A stretch of DNA of 64,000 bases from Phocoenobacter uteri (GTDB lineage: Bacteria > Pseudomonadota > Gammaproteobacteria > Enterobacterales > Pasteurellaceae). A model generated the notes under the pieces. The model had not been told where the DNA came from and searched no databases. It worked only from the letters and a program-made list of their open reading frames with translations. Each line of letters starts with the position of its first letter. Positions within the stretch are counted from its first letter, which is position 1. Positions 52,758 through 61,574 of the stretch are shown in pieces. Location of the stretch: assembly GCF_900454895.1 (NCBI RefSeq), contig NZ_UGTA01000001.1, forward strand, positions 248,001-312,000, given 5' to 3'. A program made the position numbers and the translations under genes.

Positions 52758-53898
52758 TGCAGGCACGGCGATGGCGACGCTTACTGATGATGAGCAAGCC
52801 GAGTTAAATGCACTTAAAGCAAAAGTTCAGGAGCTTGAACAAGTAAAAGAACAATTAGAAAAACTAGTAAAACTAGCCAGTAACCTCGAACTATCCGATC
52901 CTACAATGATTGCTATTGTGAACCCACACTCTCAGTTTCACGCATATACATACGATGGTGATCAAGATTCGACGATACTTGGTGGGGAAAAAACACATAA
53001 AATCACTCAGATTGATGGTCGATCTTCTGCCATTGTGGGAGGGATGAACAATAGTATATCCCGAAAATATTCTTTTATTGGTGGTGGTAATAAAAATTTA
53101 ATACGTGACGGAGATGAACCTTATATTGGTACTACTGACATCTTCGAATATGATGATATGGGAAATTTACTCTTTGATGAGTATGATCCTCTGCGACCAC
53201 GATACCAATCAATTTATACTCAAAATGTTGGTTCAACCATTGTTGGAGGATACAACAATATAATTAAAACTGGTGGTGGCGGTTTTATTGGCGGTGGTGC
53301 AGGAAATGTAGTAACTGGGGCATATTCTGCAGTACTTGGTGGCGTAGGGAATAGAACAAGTGGTTCCTATGCTGTTGCTATGGGGGAAAGCACCTTTGCT
53401 GATTCTTCAGCTGCTACGGCGATGGGGATACGAACAAGAGCCGCTGCTCATGCTTCTACCGCAATAGGGAAACAGACACTTGCTGGTGGTTTATATACCT
53501 TAGCAGCGGGTTTTGATACTAGTGCGTGGGGGGAAGCATCAATGACGACAGGATTGCATGCTAGAACGTTAGGTGACTATTCTATGGCGATGGGAAATTG
53601 GGCAACAACCTTTGGCCACAACTCAATGGCAATAGGAGAGGCCTCCGCTTCAGTAGGCAGAGCATCAATAGCAAGAGGTATGGAGTCTCTTGCTTATGGA
53701 ACAGCTTCTACAGCAAGTGGAGTAGAAACTATCGCAGGAGGGGATGTTTCTACAGCATTAGGGCATTCAACTGAAGCATTAGGGGATACTTCAACGGCAT
53801 TTGGGGCACATTCCCTTGCTATTGGTTCAGGATCAATTGCGGGGGGGGGGGATTGGTGTTCTTATACCTATGCCTGCACCACCGGTGATAATGCATAG
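52747..53898 (+). CDS. Adhesin middle frame: YadA-like head
   Basis: In this frame the signal core (ALIVSMLFSAGTAMA) is followed by a coiled coil (about 52775-52880) and a YadA-type left-handed head built of 14-residue repeats such as SAVLGGVGNRTSGSYAVAMG and AIGKQTLAGG. There are about 12 such repeats. The frame enters the G tract at 53841 and stops at 53898 after a non-repeat tail (DWCSYTYACTTGDNA). The apparent start ATG at 52747 is an internal methionine. Confidence 0.8.
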   Translation: MLFSAGTAMATLTDDEQAELNALKAKVQELEQVKEQLEKLVKLASNLELSDPTMIAIVNPHSQFHAYTYDGDQDSTILGGEKTHKITQIDGRSSAIVGGMNNSISRKYSFIGGGNKNLIRDGDEPYIGTTDIFEYDDMGNLLFDEYDPLRPRYQSIYTQNVGSTIVGGYNNIIKTGGGGFIGGGAGNVVTGAYSAVLGGVGNRTSGSYAVAMGESTFADSSAATAMGIRTRAAAHASTAIGKQTLAGGLYTLAAGFDTSAWGEASMTTGLHARTLGDYSMAMGNWATTFGHNSMAIGEASASVGRASIARGMESLAYGTASTASGVETIAGGDVSTALGHSTEALGDTSTAFGAHSLAIGSGSIAGGGDWCSYTYACTTGDNA

Positions 53899-56800
53899 AG
53901 CTATTGCTGGTTTGGGGGGCTATGTTGACCCCAGATACCATGCTGATCAAATATTTCACTCAATCAAAAAAGGTGGAACAGCTTATACTCCCGGTTCAAT
54001 TGCTTTAGGTCTTGAGACAGTCGCAGGTAAAATAACATCACCTAAAACTGAGTTTGGTATTCTGGGTGGATTGAGTCAAAGAGGCGTATTTAAAGAAATT
54101 ATTGAAGATTTTGCTGCAAGTAAAGGCATTATACTTGAACACCGTGTAACAGAAAGTATGGCTATTGACGTTCATGAGCGTAAGTCTGAAGATGGGGCAG
54201 AAGAGGTATTCTGGGAGTTAGAACAGAAGCTAGATAAACCTCTACTGAGAGAGCTGTCTGTTTTTATGCTTAATAGTCAAAAAACATATGACAAAGGTAT
54301 TGATTTATTGGAACCACTCACTCGAAAAGGTGAATTTAAAAAAATCATTGAGGAGTTTGCGACACTGAAGCGTATTGAACTTAAGACACCACTGAATGAT
54401 GAGATGTCTGCAGACCTTCATGCACAAACTTTTCAGGGAGGATCTAGAGCTGTGATTGAGGAGCTATCTAAATCAGTTCCTGAGTTTTATTACAACTTAA
54501 TGGAATATCTAGAAATGGAAAGTTATTCACCAATTGTCGGCTCTCTACTACCGAAGCAGATAAGCAATGCAGGTGCATTATCTGTACTTAGTAAAAAAGG
54601 TGAATTTAAAAAAATTATTGACGAATTTGCTGCAAGCAAAGGTATCTCACTTGATGTGCCAGTAACAGATGAGATGTCTTTGAATGCCTATACACTTGAG
54701 GCTGACGAGGAAGTAATAGCTATATTGAAAAACCTATCTGATAAGTTAGGTTTACCGACTCCTGAAGAAGTAAATAAAGAATTGGCTAATTTTATCGTTA
54801 GCTCTGGAAGATGGGATGCTAAGCTCGGTATATTAGATGTATTGGGGCAACCAGGTACCTTTAAAAAAATCATTGATGCATTTGTTGCAAGTAAAGGTAT
54901 TTCACTTCGTACAGAAGTGACAGAAGATATGGCATTGGGTTTAGAATATGGTCGTGTTTCGGATGAAACGATGGCGGTTTTGGATGAACTGTTTGATAGT
55001 ATGCCTAATCCATTAGGAGAACTTGCTAATTTCATCTTCAACACAAAAATGATGGGTGAAGAAGCGGTGGCTGTGGGTTATCGTGCTAAAGCTCTTGAAG
55101 ATAAAACCCTTTCACTAGGTTTTGATGCTGTGGCTAACCACGCTAAATCGGTGGCACTGGGTAGTGAAGCCGAAACAAAAGCATTTGCAGACGTGAATGA
55201 GGTTACCGTAGAGGGCATCAAATATGGCACTTTTGCCGGCGAACCTGATGGCGTGCTTTCTATTGGTAAAAAAGGAAAAGAAAAACAAATTGTGAATGTG
55301 GCAGCGGGGGCTATTTCAGCTGAGTCAACCGATGCAATCAATGGTTCACAACTGTTTGCTACCCAAAAAGTGATCGGAAACGTGGCAAATTCTGTCAAAA
55401 CTATTTTTGGTGGAAATACTCAGTTAGGTGAAGGCGGCATACTGACTTTCAACAATATTGGTGATACAGGACAAACCACCATTCACGATGCGATCAAGTT
55501 TAATAAAGATTCTATTTTAGCCCTCTCTTCTGTACCATTCTTTAGTGGCGGTCATTCTTCAAGTGATACTTATACTCAAGGTCAAAAAGTGAGTGATTTC
55601 GACTTGAAAAAACTAGCCTTTGATTTTGGTGACGGCTTAAAAGTTGAGAAAAAAATTAAAGATGATCAAGAAATTGCTTTAATTACGCTTGATAAAGAGG
55701 CACTAAAAAATGATCCGAATTTTAAAGGTGACAAGGGTGATCCAGGTCAAGCTGGACGTGACGGACGCGATGGCGTTGCTGGACAAAACGGTGCTGACGG
55801 ACAAAATGGTCAATCCGCTTACGACATTTGGAAAGAGGAAACTGGCAATGATAGTAAATCAAAAGCAGAATTCCTCGCTTCATTGAAAGGTGAAAAAGGC
55901 GATCCAGGTCAAAACGGACGTGACGGAGCAGCTGGAAGAGATGGTCAAGCTGGTACAGCAGGAAGAGACGGTACTAACGGACAAAACGGCAAATCCGCCT
56001 ATGATATCTGGAGAGAGAAAAACGGCAATGGCAGTAAGTCAGAAGACGATTTCCTCGCTTCATTGAAAGGTGACAAAGGTGATACTGGCGAAACTGGTCA
56101 AGCTGGTCGTGACGGACGTGACGGTGCTGCTGGACAAAATGGCCAATCTGCCTACGAAATTTGGAGAGGCAAAAATGGCAATAATGATAAATCGGAAGAT
56201 GAGTTTCTAGCCTCATTAAAAGGTGAAAAAGGCGATCCAGGTCAAAACGGACGTGACGGTGCACCAGGAAGAGATGGTCAAGATGGTACAGCAGGAAGAG
56301 ACGGTACTAACGGACGAGACGGTAAATCCGCCTACGACATCTGGAAAGAGGAAGCAGGTAATGGAGATAAATCCAAAGAGCAATTCCTTGCTTCATTGAA
56401 AGGTGAAAAAGGCGATACTGGTGAAACTGGCCAAGCTGGTACAAATGGTCGTGACGGACGTGATGGACGCGATGGAAAATCCGCTTATGAAATTTGGAGA
56501 GATAAACAAGGTAATGAGCGTAAGTCCAAAGACGACTTCCTAGCCTCACTAAAAGGTGACAAGGGTGATACTGGTGAAGCTGGTCAAGCAGGTCGTGATG
56601 GACAAGACGGTGCTGCTGGACAAGACGGTGCTGCTGGACAAGATGGTAAATCCGCCTATGACATCTGGAAAGAGGAAACTGGTAATACTGATAAGTCAAA
56701 AGAGCAATTCCTTGCTTCATTGAAAGGTGAAAAAGGAGATACTGGCGAAAGAGGACCTGCGGGACGTGACGGACGCGATGGTCAAGATGGTGTTGCTGGA

Positions 56801-58753
56801 AATGGACAAAATGGTCAAAACGGTAAATCCGCCTATGATATCTGGTTGAAAAAAGATGGCAATAAGGGTAAATCGGAAGACGACTTCTTAGCCTCATTAA
56901 AAGGTGACAAGGGTGATACTGGTGAAACAGGTCAAGCTGGTGCAAATGGTCGTGATGGACGTGATGGAAAATCCGCTTATGAAATTTGGAGAGATAAAAA
57001 AGGTAATGAGCGTAAATCCAAAGACGACTTCTTTGCTTCATTAAAAGGTGAAAAAGGCGATACTGGAGCAGCTGGTCAGGATGGACGTGACGGTCAAAAC
57101 GGTACAGCTGGAACTAATGGACAAGACGGTAAATCTGCTTATGACATTTGGAAAGCTAAAAATGGCAACACCAATAAATCAGAAGAAGAATTCCTTGCTT
57201 CATTAAAAGGTGAAAAAGGTGATACCGGAGCAGCTGGTCAAGACGGACGTGATGGTCAAAATGGTACAGCAGGAACTAACGGTAAATCTGCTTACGAAAT
57301 TTGGAAAGCTAAAAATGGCAACACCAATAAATCAGAAGAAGATTTCCTTGCTTCATTAAAAGGTGAAAAAGGCGATACCGGAGCAGCTGGTCAAGATGGC
57401 TCAAACGGCGTTAACGGACAGAACGGTAAGTCAGCCTATGAAATTTGGAAAGGAAAAGCAGGCAACGCTGGTAAATCAGAAGAGCAATTCTTAGCTGAAT
57501 TAAAAGGTCAAGATGGACGTGATGGAGCAAATGGCGTTAACGGAGAAAACGGTAAGTCAGCCTATGAAATTTGGAAAGGAAAAGCAGGCAATGCTGGTAA
57601 GTCAGAAGAGCAATTCTTAGCTGAATTGAAAGGTCAAGATGGACGTGATGGATCAAATGGCGTTAACGGAGAAAACGGTAAGTCAGCCTATGAAATTTGG
57701 AAAGGAAAAGCAGGTAACGCTGGTAAATCAGAAGAGCAATTCCTTGCTGAATTGAAAGGTCAAGATGGACGTGATGGTGCAAACGGCGTTAACGGACAGA
57801 ACGGTAAGTCAGCCTATGAAATTTGGAAAGGAAAAGCAGGTAACGCTGGTAAATCAGAAGAGCAATTCCTCGCTGAATTGAAAGGTCAAGATGGACGTGA
57901 TGGCTCAAACGGCATTAACGGACAGAACGGTAAGTCAGCCTATGAAATTTGGAAAGAGAAAGCCGGTAATTCTGGTAAATCAAAAGAGCAATTCCTCGCT
58001 GAGTTGAAAGGTCAAGATGGATCAAATGGCGTTAACGGAGAAAACGGTAAGTCAGCCTACGAAATTTGGAAAGGAAAAGCAGGCAACGCTGGTAAATCAG
58101 AAGAGCAATTCCTAGCTGAATTAAAAGGTAAAGACGGTAAGGATGGCGTTAATGGAAAAGATGGTAAATCTGCTTATGAGATTTGGAAAGGCAAAGCCGG
58201 TAATGCGAATAAGTCAGAAGATGAATTCCTAACCGAACTGAAAGGACACAATTCGGCATTAGTTACATCTGCGTCATCAAGAGTTGAGTTTGATAAGATC
58301 TCTATTGGTCGTATTGGTAACAAAGGCAATGGTGCTATTACTCTTTCTAAAAATAGTATAACTGTTAAAGAAGGGGTTAAGATGAATATCAATATGGGGG
58401 GCAATAGAATCCAAGGCGTGGCGAGAGGTCAAGCACCTGGCGATGCAGTGAATGTTTCTCAACTTAATGAAGTTAAGGAGTCAATCACAAATATCGAAAA
58501 TAAAGTCGGTAGTATTGAAAAATATACGAAGGCTGGTATCTCATCTGCAATGGCAACAGCGGGATTACCTCAGGCTTACCTAGCGGGTCATAGTATGGTG
58601 TCAGCTGCTGGATCTACTTATAAAGGTGAAACCGGTCTTGCAATTGGTCTTTCAACTATTTCAGATAGTGGTAAATGGATCATTAAAGGATCGATCAACT
58701 CAAGCTCTAGCGGAGATGTTGGTGCAACATTCGGTGCTGGATACCAATGGTAA
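53801..58753 (+). CDS. Adhesin 3' frame: helical modules, second head, collagen-like stalk, membrane anchor
   Basis: This frame is used after the G tract (from about 53852). It returns to head-type sequence (TPGSIALGLETVAGK), then four modules with FKKIIDEFAASKGI, then AVAVGYRAKALEDKT head repeats, a neck (AESTDAINGSQLFATQK), collagen-like modules and a YadA anchor (TKAGISSAMATAGLPQAYLA). The first 17 residues before the tract are a shadow of the head frame. Antisense frames over the repeat region are also open but are artefacts of the repeats. Confidence 0.85.
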   Translation: MGHIPLLLVQDQLRGGGIGVLIPMPAPPVIMHRAIAGLGGYVDPRYHADQIFHSIKKGGTAYTPGSIALGLETVAGKITSPKTEFGILGGLSQRGVFKEIIEDFAASKGIILEHRVTESMAIDVHERKSEDGAEEVFWELEQKLDKPLLRELSVFMLNSQKTYDKGIDLLEPLTRKGEFKKIIEEFATLKRIELKTPLNDEMSADLHAQTFQGGSRAVIEELSKSVPEFYYNLMEYLEMESYSPIVGSLLPKQISNAGALSVLSKKGEFKKIIDEFAASKGISLDVPVTDEMSLNAYTLEADEEVIAILKNLSDKLGLPTPEEVNKELANFIVSSGRWDAKLGILDVLGQPGTFKKIIDAFVASKGISLRTEVTEDMALGLEYGRVSDETMAVLDELFDSMPNPLGELANFIFNTKMMGEEAVAVGYRAKALEDKTLSLGFDAVANHAKSVALGSEAETKAFADVNEVTVEGIKYGTFAGEPDGVLSIGKKGKEKQIVNVAAGAISAESTDAINGSQLFATQKVIGNVANSVKTIFGGNTQLGEGGILTFNNIGDTGQTTIHDAIKFNKDSILALSSVPFFSGGHSSSDTYTQGQKVSDFDLKKLAFDFGDGLKVEKKIKDDQEIALITLDKEALKNDPNFKGDKGDPGQAGRDGRDGVAGQNGADGQNGQSAYDIWKEETGNDSKSKAEFLASLKGEKGDPGQNGRDGAAGRDGQAGTAGRDGTNGQNGKSAYDIWREKNGNGSKSEDDFLASLKGDKGDTGETGQAGRDGRDGAAGQNGQSAYEIWRGKNGNNDKSEDEFLASLKGEKGDPGQNGRDGAPGRDGQDGTAGRDGTNGRDGKSAYDIWKEEAGNGDKSKEQFLASLKGEKGDTGETGQAGTNGRDGRDGRDGKSAYEIWRDKQGNERKSKDDFLASLKGDKGDTGEAGQAGRDGQDGAAGQDGAAGQDGKSAYDIWKEETGNTDKSKEQFLASLKGEKGDTGERGPAGRDGRDGQDGVAGNGQNGQNGKSAYDIWLKKDGNKGKSEDDFLASLKGDKGDTGETGQAGANGRDGRDGKSAYEIWRDKKGNERKSKDDFFASLKGEKGDTGAAGQDGRDGQNGTAGTNGQDGKSAYDIWKAKNGNTNKSEEEFLASLKGEKGDTGAAGQDGRDGQNGTAGTNGKSAYEIWKAKNGNTNKSEEDFLASLKGEKGDTGAAGQDGSNGVNGQNGKSAYEIWKGKAGNAGKSEEQFLAELKGQDGRDGANGVNGENGKSAYEIWKGKAGNAGKSEEQFLAELKGQDGRDGSNGVNGENGKSAYEIWKGKAGNAGKSEEQFLAELKGQDGRDGANGVNGQNGKSAYEIWKGKAGNAGKSEEQFLAELKGQDGRDGSNGINGQNGKSAYEIWKEKAGNSGKSKEQFLAELKGQDGSNGVNGENGKSAYEIWKGKAGNAGKSEEQFLAELKGKDGKDGVNGKDGKSAYEIWKGKAGNANKSEDEFLTELKGHNSALVTSASSRVEFDKISIGRIGNKGNGAITLSKNSITVKEGVKMNINMGGNRIQGVARGQAPGDAVNVSQLNEVKESITNIENKVGSIEKYTKAGISSAMATAGLPQAYLAGHSMVSAAGSTYKGETGLAIGLSTISDSGKWIIKGSINSSSSGDVGATFGAGYQW
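53841..53851 (+). repeat. G11 homopolymer tract in the adhesin head
   Basis: Eleven G residues in a row interrupt an otherwise AT-rich gene. The head frame enters the tract in register 1 mod 3 and the stalk frame leaves it in register 2 mod 3. G10 (or G13) would join them; G11 ends translation 16 codons later. Poly-G tracts of this length are classic slipped-strand phase switches. Confidence 0.8.
54055..55050 (+). other. Four repeated helical modules inserted in the adhesin head
   Basis: The segments FKEIIEDFAASKGI, FKKIIEEFATLKRI, FKKIIDEFAASKGI and FKKIIDAFVASKGI recur at intervals of about 75-100 residues. Each is followed by a V/L-T-x-x-M-A/S segment and a predicted helix-rich stretch. 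Head-type repeats resume right after (EEAVAVGYRAKAL). I do not recognise this module in known trimeric autotransporters. Confidence 0.65.
55727..58246 (+). repeat. Collagen-like stalk: 17 Gly-X-Y plus SAY(D/E)IW modules
   Basis: Runs of Gly-X-Y triplets (such as GDKGDPGQAGRDGRDG) alternate 17 times with a 26-residue spacer, SAYDIWKEETGNDSKSKAEF followed by LASLKG. The later copies are almost identical at DNA level with a period of 126 bases (starts near 57425, 57551, 57677, 57803, 57929) and then 117 bases (58046, 58163). Early units are longer and more diverged. One linker has a triplet interruption (GVAGNGQNG). Confidence 0.85.
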
Positions 58754-58788
58754 ATAAAAAAGTAAGATAGTCTCTTATTTTATGAGCT

Positions 58789-58814
58789 AATCCCCTCTGG
58801 TTTCGGAGGGGATT
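58789..58814. terminator. Bidirectional terminator between the adhesin and pepD
   Basis: The arms AATCCCCTC and GAGGGGATT with an 8-base loop are followed by a T-run on the plus strand. Confidence 0.85.
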
Positions 58815-58819
58815 ATTTT

Positions 58820-60307
58820 TTAGTTCGATTTTAACGGTATATTTTCAAGCAATTTAACTAATAATTCCCAATAAATTTTGACTGATGGAATATGCACTTT
58901 TTCATCAGGCGAGTGAGGGTAGCGAATGGTTGGGCCGATGGAAACCATATCAATATGCGGATAATTTTGTTTTAAAAAGCCACATTCAAAGCCTGCGTGA
59001 ACCACTTTTATTTTTGTCTCATCACCGAGTAATTTATCATAAACGTGCTTGGTTATTTTAGTGATATTGGAATTAAGATCGGGTGTCCAACCTGCATAAT
59101 GTCCAAAATAATCCAGTTCTGCCCCGACTAATTCTGCTAAGGATTGTAGCTTGTCTTGAATTTCCAATCGACCACTGTCAAACAAAGTACGAATCAGAAT
59201 AATCGCACAAACTTGATTATTTTCAGTTTTTAACACGCCAGTACTTAATGAACTTTCTGTTACACCGTCAAAATGATCACTTTTACGTATTAAGCCATTG
59301 GGTAACAGTGTTAATGCGTGGATTACATTGTGCGTTGAATTAGATGTAAATATTTGCTTACTTTGTGTTTTAGACGATATTTCTTCAATGAGAAAATGTA
59401 ACTTAGGCTCAGCAATCGCAAGCTCTTTTTGTAACATAGCTTCAAAATTTTTGATATAAGCGGTCATTTTTTTTCGATCTTTTGCAAAAAATGCTAAAAA
59501 AATCACCGCTTCACGAGGTATCGCATTATGAGCATTTCCTCCTTGAATATCAATAAGTTGAAAATCAAAATGCTGTTTTAATGCCATTAAAAAACGAGCC
59601 ATTAGTTTAATCGCACTGGCTTTTGTGGTGTGGATATCAAAGCCTGAATGCCCACCGCTTAGCCCTTTGAGAGAAAGCTGAATCCCATCATCAAATCGAT
59701 TGGTTTCGTATTGAAGAGGAATATTAAAACTCACGTTTGTGCCTGCCGCACAGCCGATATAAATTTCGCCAATATCTTCGGTGTCAGTATTGATTAAAAT
59801 ATCCCCCTGTAACCAATCCTTACGCAATAGCATTGCCCCTCGCATTGAGGTTTCTTCTTCTACGGTCAGCAAAATTTCCAAGTTGGGGTGAGCAATATCG
59901 GTGCTTTCTAACAACGCTAAACAGGATGCCATACCAATGCCATTATCAGCTCCTAAGGTTGTATTTTGGGCGGTTACCCAGTCGCCATCAAGATAGGGCT
60001 GAATAGGGTCTTTGTGAAAATCGTGATTTGTGCCGTCATTGGATTGATGCACCATATCAATATGAGCTTGAATAATCACCGTTTGGCGATTTTCCATTCC
60101 TTGCGTTGCAGGTTTACGGATCAGCACATTTCCGACTTCATCACGCTCCACAAAAAGCGAACGAGATTTTGCCCAATCAACAATAAAACAAGCAAGTTGT
60201 TCTTCATAATAGGAGGGGTGGGGAATCGCACAAATGCGGTCAAACCATTGCCAGAGCAAGGTTGGCTGAAGCTTGGCTATGTCTGTCTGTTTGATGTTGT
60301 GATGCAT
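58820..60307 (-). CDS. pepD: Cytosol non-specific dipeptidase (aminoacyl-histidine dipeptidase)
   Basis: This 495-residue M20-family metallopeptidase has the zinc motifs QAHIDMVHQSN, TTLGADNGIGMA and LLTVEEETSMRGA, and the late GFECGFL and GPTIRYPHSPDEKVHI. It cleaves Xaa-His and other dipeptides. I start it at the ATG at 60307; another ATG 12 bases upstream is in frame and cannot be ruled out. It carries an uptake-type site (AAGCGGTCA near 59460, on the plus strand). Confidence 0.95.
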   Translation of the reverse strand: MHHNIKQTDIAKLQPTLLWQWFDRICAIPHPSYYEEQLACFIVDWAKSRSLFVERDEVGNVLIRKPATQGMENRQTVIIQAHIDMVHQSNDGTNHDFHKDPIQPYLDGDWVTAQNTTLGADNGIGMASCLALLESTDIAHPNLEILLTVEEETSMRGAMLLRKDWLQGDILINTDTEDIGEIYIGCAAGTNVSFNIPLQYETNRFDDGIQLSLKGLSGGHSGFDIHTTKASAIKLMARFLMALKQHFDFQLIDIQGGNAHNAIPREAVIFLAFFAKDRKKMTAYIKNFEAMLQKELAIAEPKLHFLIEEISSKTQSKQIFTSNSTHNVIHALTLLPNGLIRKSDHFDGVTESSLSTGVLKTENNQVCAIILIRTLFDSGRLEIQDKLQSLAELVGAELDYFGHYAGWTPDLNSNITKITKHVYDKLLGDETKIKVVHAGFECGFLKQNYPHIDMVSIGPTIRYPHSPDEKVHIPSVKIYWELLVKLLENIPLKSN

Positions 60308-60718
60308 AATATTTCTCATTATTAGAAGCGTTGGATAACAAGGATTATAGTCAATATTTTATAAAATAGAACCGTTTTATCATTGTGGTAAAACAATATA
60401 ATTTGTTCCGAAGCGGTCATTTTTTTATGAAAATTTGCAAATTCTCGCACTAATATATGATTTTAATTTTGTCATAATATTTGGTCTATATGAAAAGCCG
60501 TTGCCCTGAATTGATGGAGTGGAGAGCGAATTATTCGCTAAGAGGGTATGTATGCAAAATTACGGCAATTTACGAGGATAGCTCGTCGGACTTGTTTTTT
60601 ATGGTGAGTGAAAAAGAATATAATTCCTATCCTAAGCGGTCATTTTTTTGTGAAAATTTGCAAAATATGACGCTTATTTTTATGTTTGGATTTCATTCAT
60701 TTGTATAAGGAGTATACC
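60308..60718. other. Intergenic region with two uptake-type sequences and a palindrome
   Basis: AAGCGGTCATTTTTTTATG (60411 on) and AAGCGGTCATTTTTTTGTG (60636 on) are near-identical. The second pairs imperfectly with ATGACGCTT 25 bases later. A palindrome AGCGAATTATTCGCT lies near 60527-60541. A 75-codon TTG-started frame spans 60481-60708, but its composition is not protein-like. AAGGAG at 60707 serves the next gene. Confidence 0.5.
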
Positions 60719-61507
60719 TTGAAAAGAAAACATTCTGCTTTGTTAAAAGCAACATTTGTCACTACTTTATTTGCCTCTCTTTCAACTTCAGTTATTGCTA
60801 AAAATCCACTATTAAATGCCAATAATGATGATGGCATTCATTTTATGGTCGGTGCGGGCGTATTATCTGAAAATTCGCCTTATAAGAAAAAAGCAAAGTT
60901 CAAACCACAATTTACTGGAACGATGAGTTGGAATAATTTTTTTATAGATACGAGTAGCGTTGGTTATGATTTTAGCGATATGATTGGAAATGATGATTTT
61001 GAATTATCTACCCATATTTCTTACCAAGCGGGTATGGAGTTTCCTAAGAATGATAAATTTGAGGGTTTAAAACGTAAAAGCTATGTGGATTTTGGTCTTG
61101 AGGCAGGTTATCAAATCGGTGATATATTGACTTTAGGAATGCGAGTTTCTAAAGATATTTCTCATCGCCATAAAGGCTGGGGAACAACTCTGGGGGTAAG
61201 CCAGTTTGTTACCATCGGTTCAATGATACTTCAAGGGCAGGTTGGTGCTGAATATGAAAATGATAAATTGAGTCAGTATCGTTATGGTGTGGCAGACAGT
61301 GAAGCGACAGTGCATAGAAAAGCGTACAATGCAAAAGGAAGTTGGAGCAGTGTGGCTCAAGTCTCAGCTATTTATCCTATCAATGATCATTCAATGATTG
61401 TTAGCTCGTTAGACTACAAAAAACTTTCTGATAAGATCAAGAAGAGTCCTTTGGTTGAAGCTGATCATATTTATCAAGTAGGTGTGAGCTATTTGTATAG
61501 TTTTTAG
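60719..61507 (+). CDS. MipA/OmpV-family outer membrane protein
   Basis: This 262-residue protein has a signal peptide (about residues 1-26, ending SVIA) and alternating beta strands ending in YLYSF, a terminal aromatic typical of outer-membrane barrels. MipA/OmpV proteins act as scaffolds or porins. I start it at TTG 60719 with AAGGAG 6 bases upstream, since that gives a proper signal peptide; an earlier TTG at 60686 adds 11 residues and no ribosome site. Confidence 0.85.
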   Translation: MKRKHSALLKATFVTTLFASLSTSVIAKNPLLNANNDDGIHFMVGAGVLSENSPYKKKAKFKPQFTGTMSWNNFFIDTSSVGYDFSDMIGNDDFELSTHISYQAGMEFPKNDKFEGLKRKSYVDFGLEAGYQIGDILTLGMRVSKDISHRHKGWGTTLGVSQFVTIGSMILQGQVGAEYENDKLSQYRYGVADSEATVHRKAYNAKGSWSSVAQVSAIYPINDHSMIVSSLDYKKLSDKIKKSPLVEADHIYQVGVSYLYSF

Positions 61508-61521
61508 TAATAGGTATAAAA

Positions 61522-61548
61522 AATAAGGCATCATTAAGATGCCTTATT
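61522..61548. terminator. Bidirectional terminator between the MipA-like gene and cpdB
   Basis: The arms AATAAGGCATC and GATGCCTTATT are perfect 11-bp complements with a 5-base loop between convergent genes. Confidence 0.85.
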
Positions 61549-61574
61549 ATTATCAATTTGAGATAAATTTAGTT

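Larger units (their letters stand above)
52542..58753 (+). pseudogene. Trimeric autotransporter adhesin, collagen-like; phase-variable and out of frame as read
   Basis: Three overlapping frames together make one YadA-family adhesin of about 2,060 codons. They encode an extended signal peptide (52542 on), a YadA-like head (to 53840), a block of four helical modules (about 54055-55050), a second head and neck (about 55050-55720), 17 collagen-like modules (55727-58246) and a C-terminal beta-barrel anchor (about 58510-58750, ending in aromatic GYQW). The breaks fall exactly in a duplicated 16-bp unit and a G11 tract. Removing one 16-bp unit and one G restores one frame, so I read it as a switched-off contingency gene rather than simple decay. 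A homopolymer sequencing error at the G tract cannot be excluded. Confidence 0.85.

Noticed and set aside
55974..57041. Long antisense frames rich in His and Arg over the collagen region
   Set aside because: They mirror the Gly-X-Y repeat DNA on the other strand and have no start context or plausible composition.
57400..58250. Direct repeats that could suggest a CRISPR array
   Set aside because: Repeats are 117 or 126 bases, in frame and coding; there are no unique spacers or cas genes.
60481..60708. 75-codon TTG-started frame upstream of the MipA-like gene
   Set aside because: It has no ribosome site, includes uptake sequences and a palindrome, and has a non-protein-like composition.
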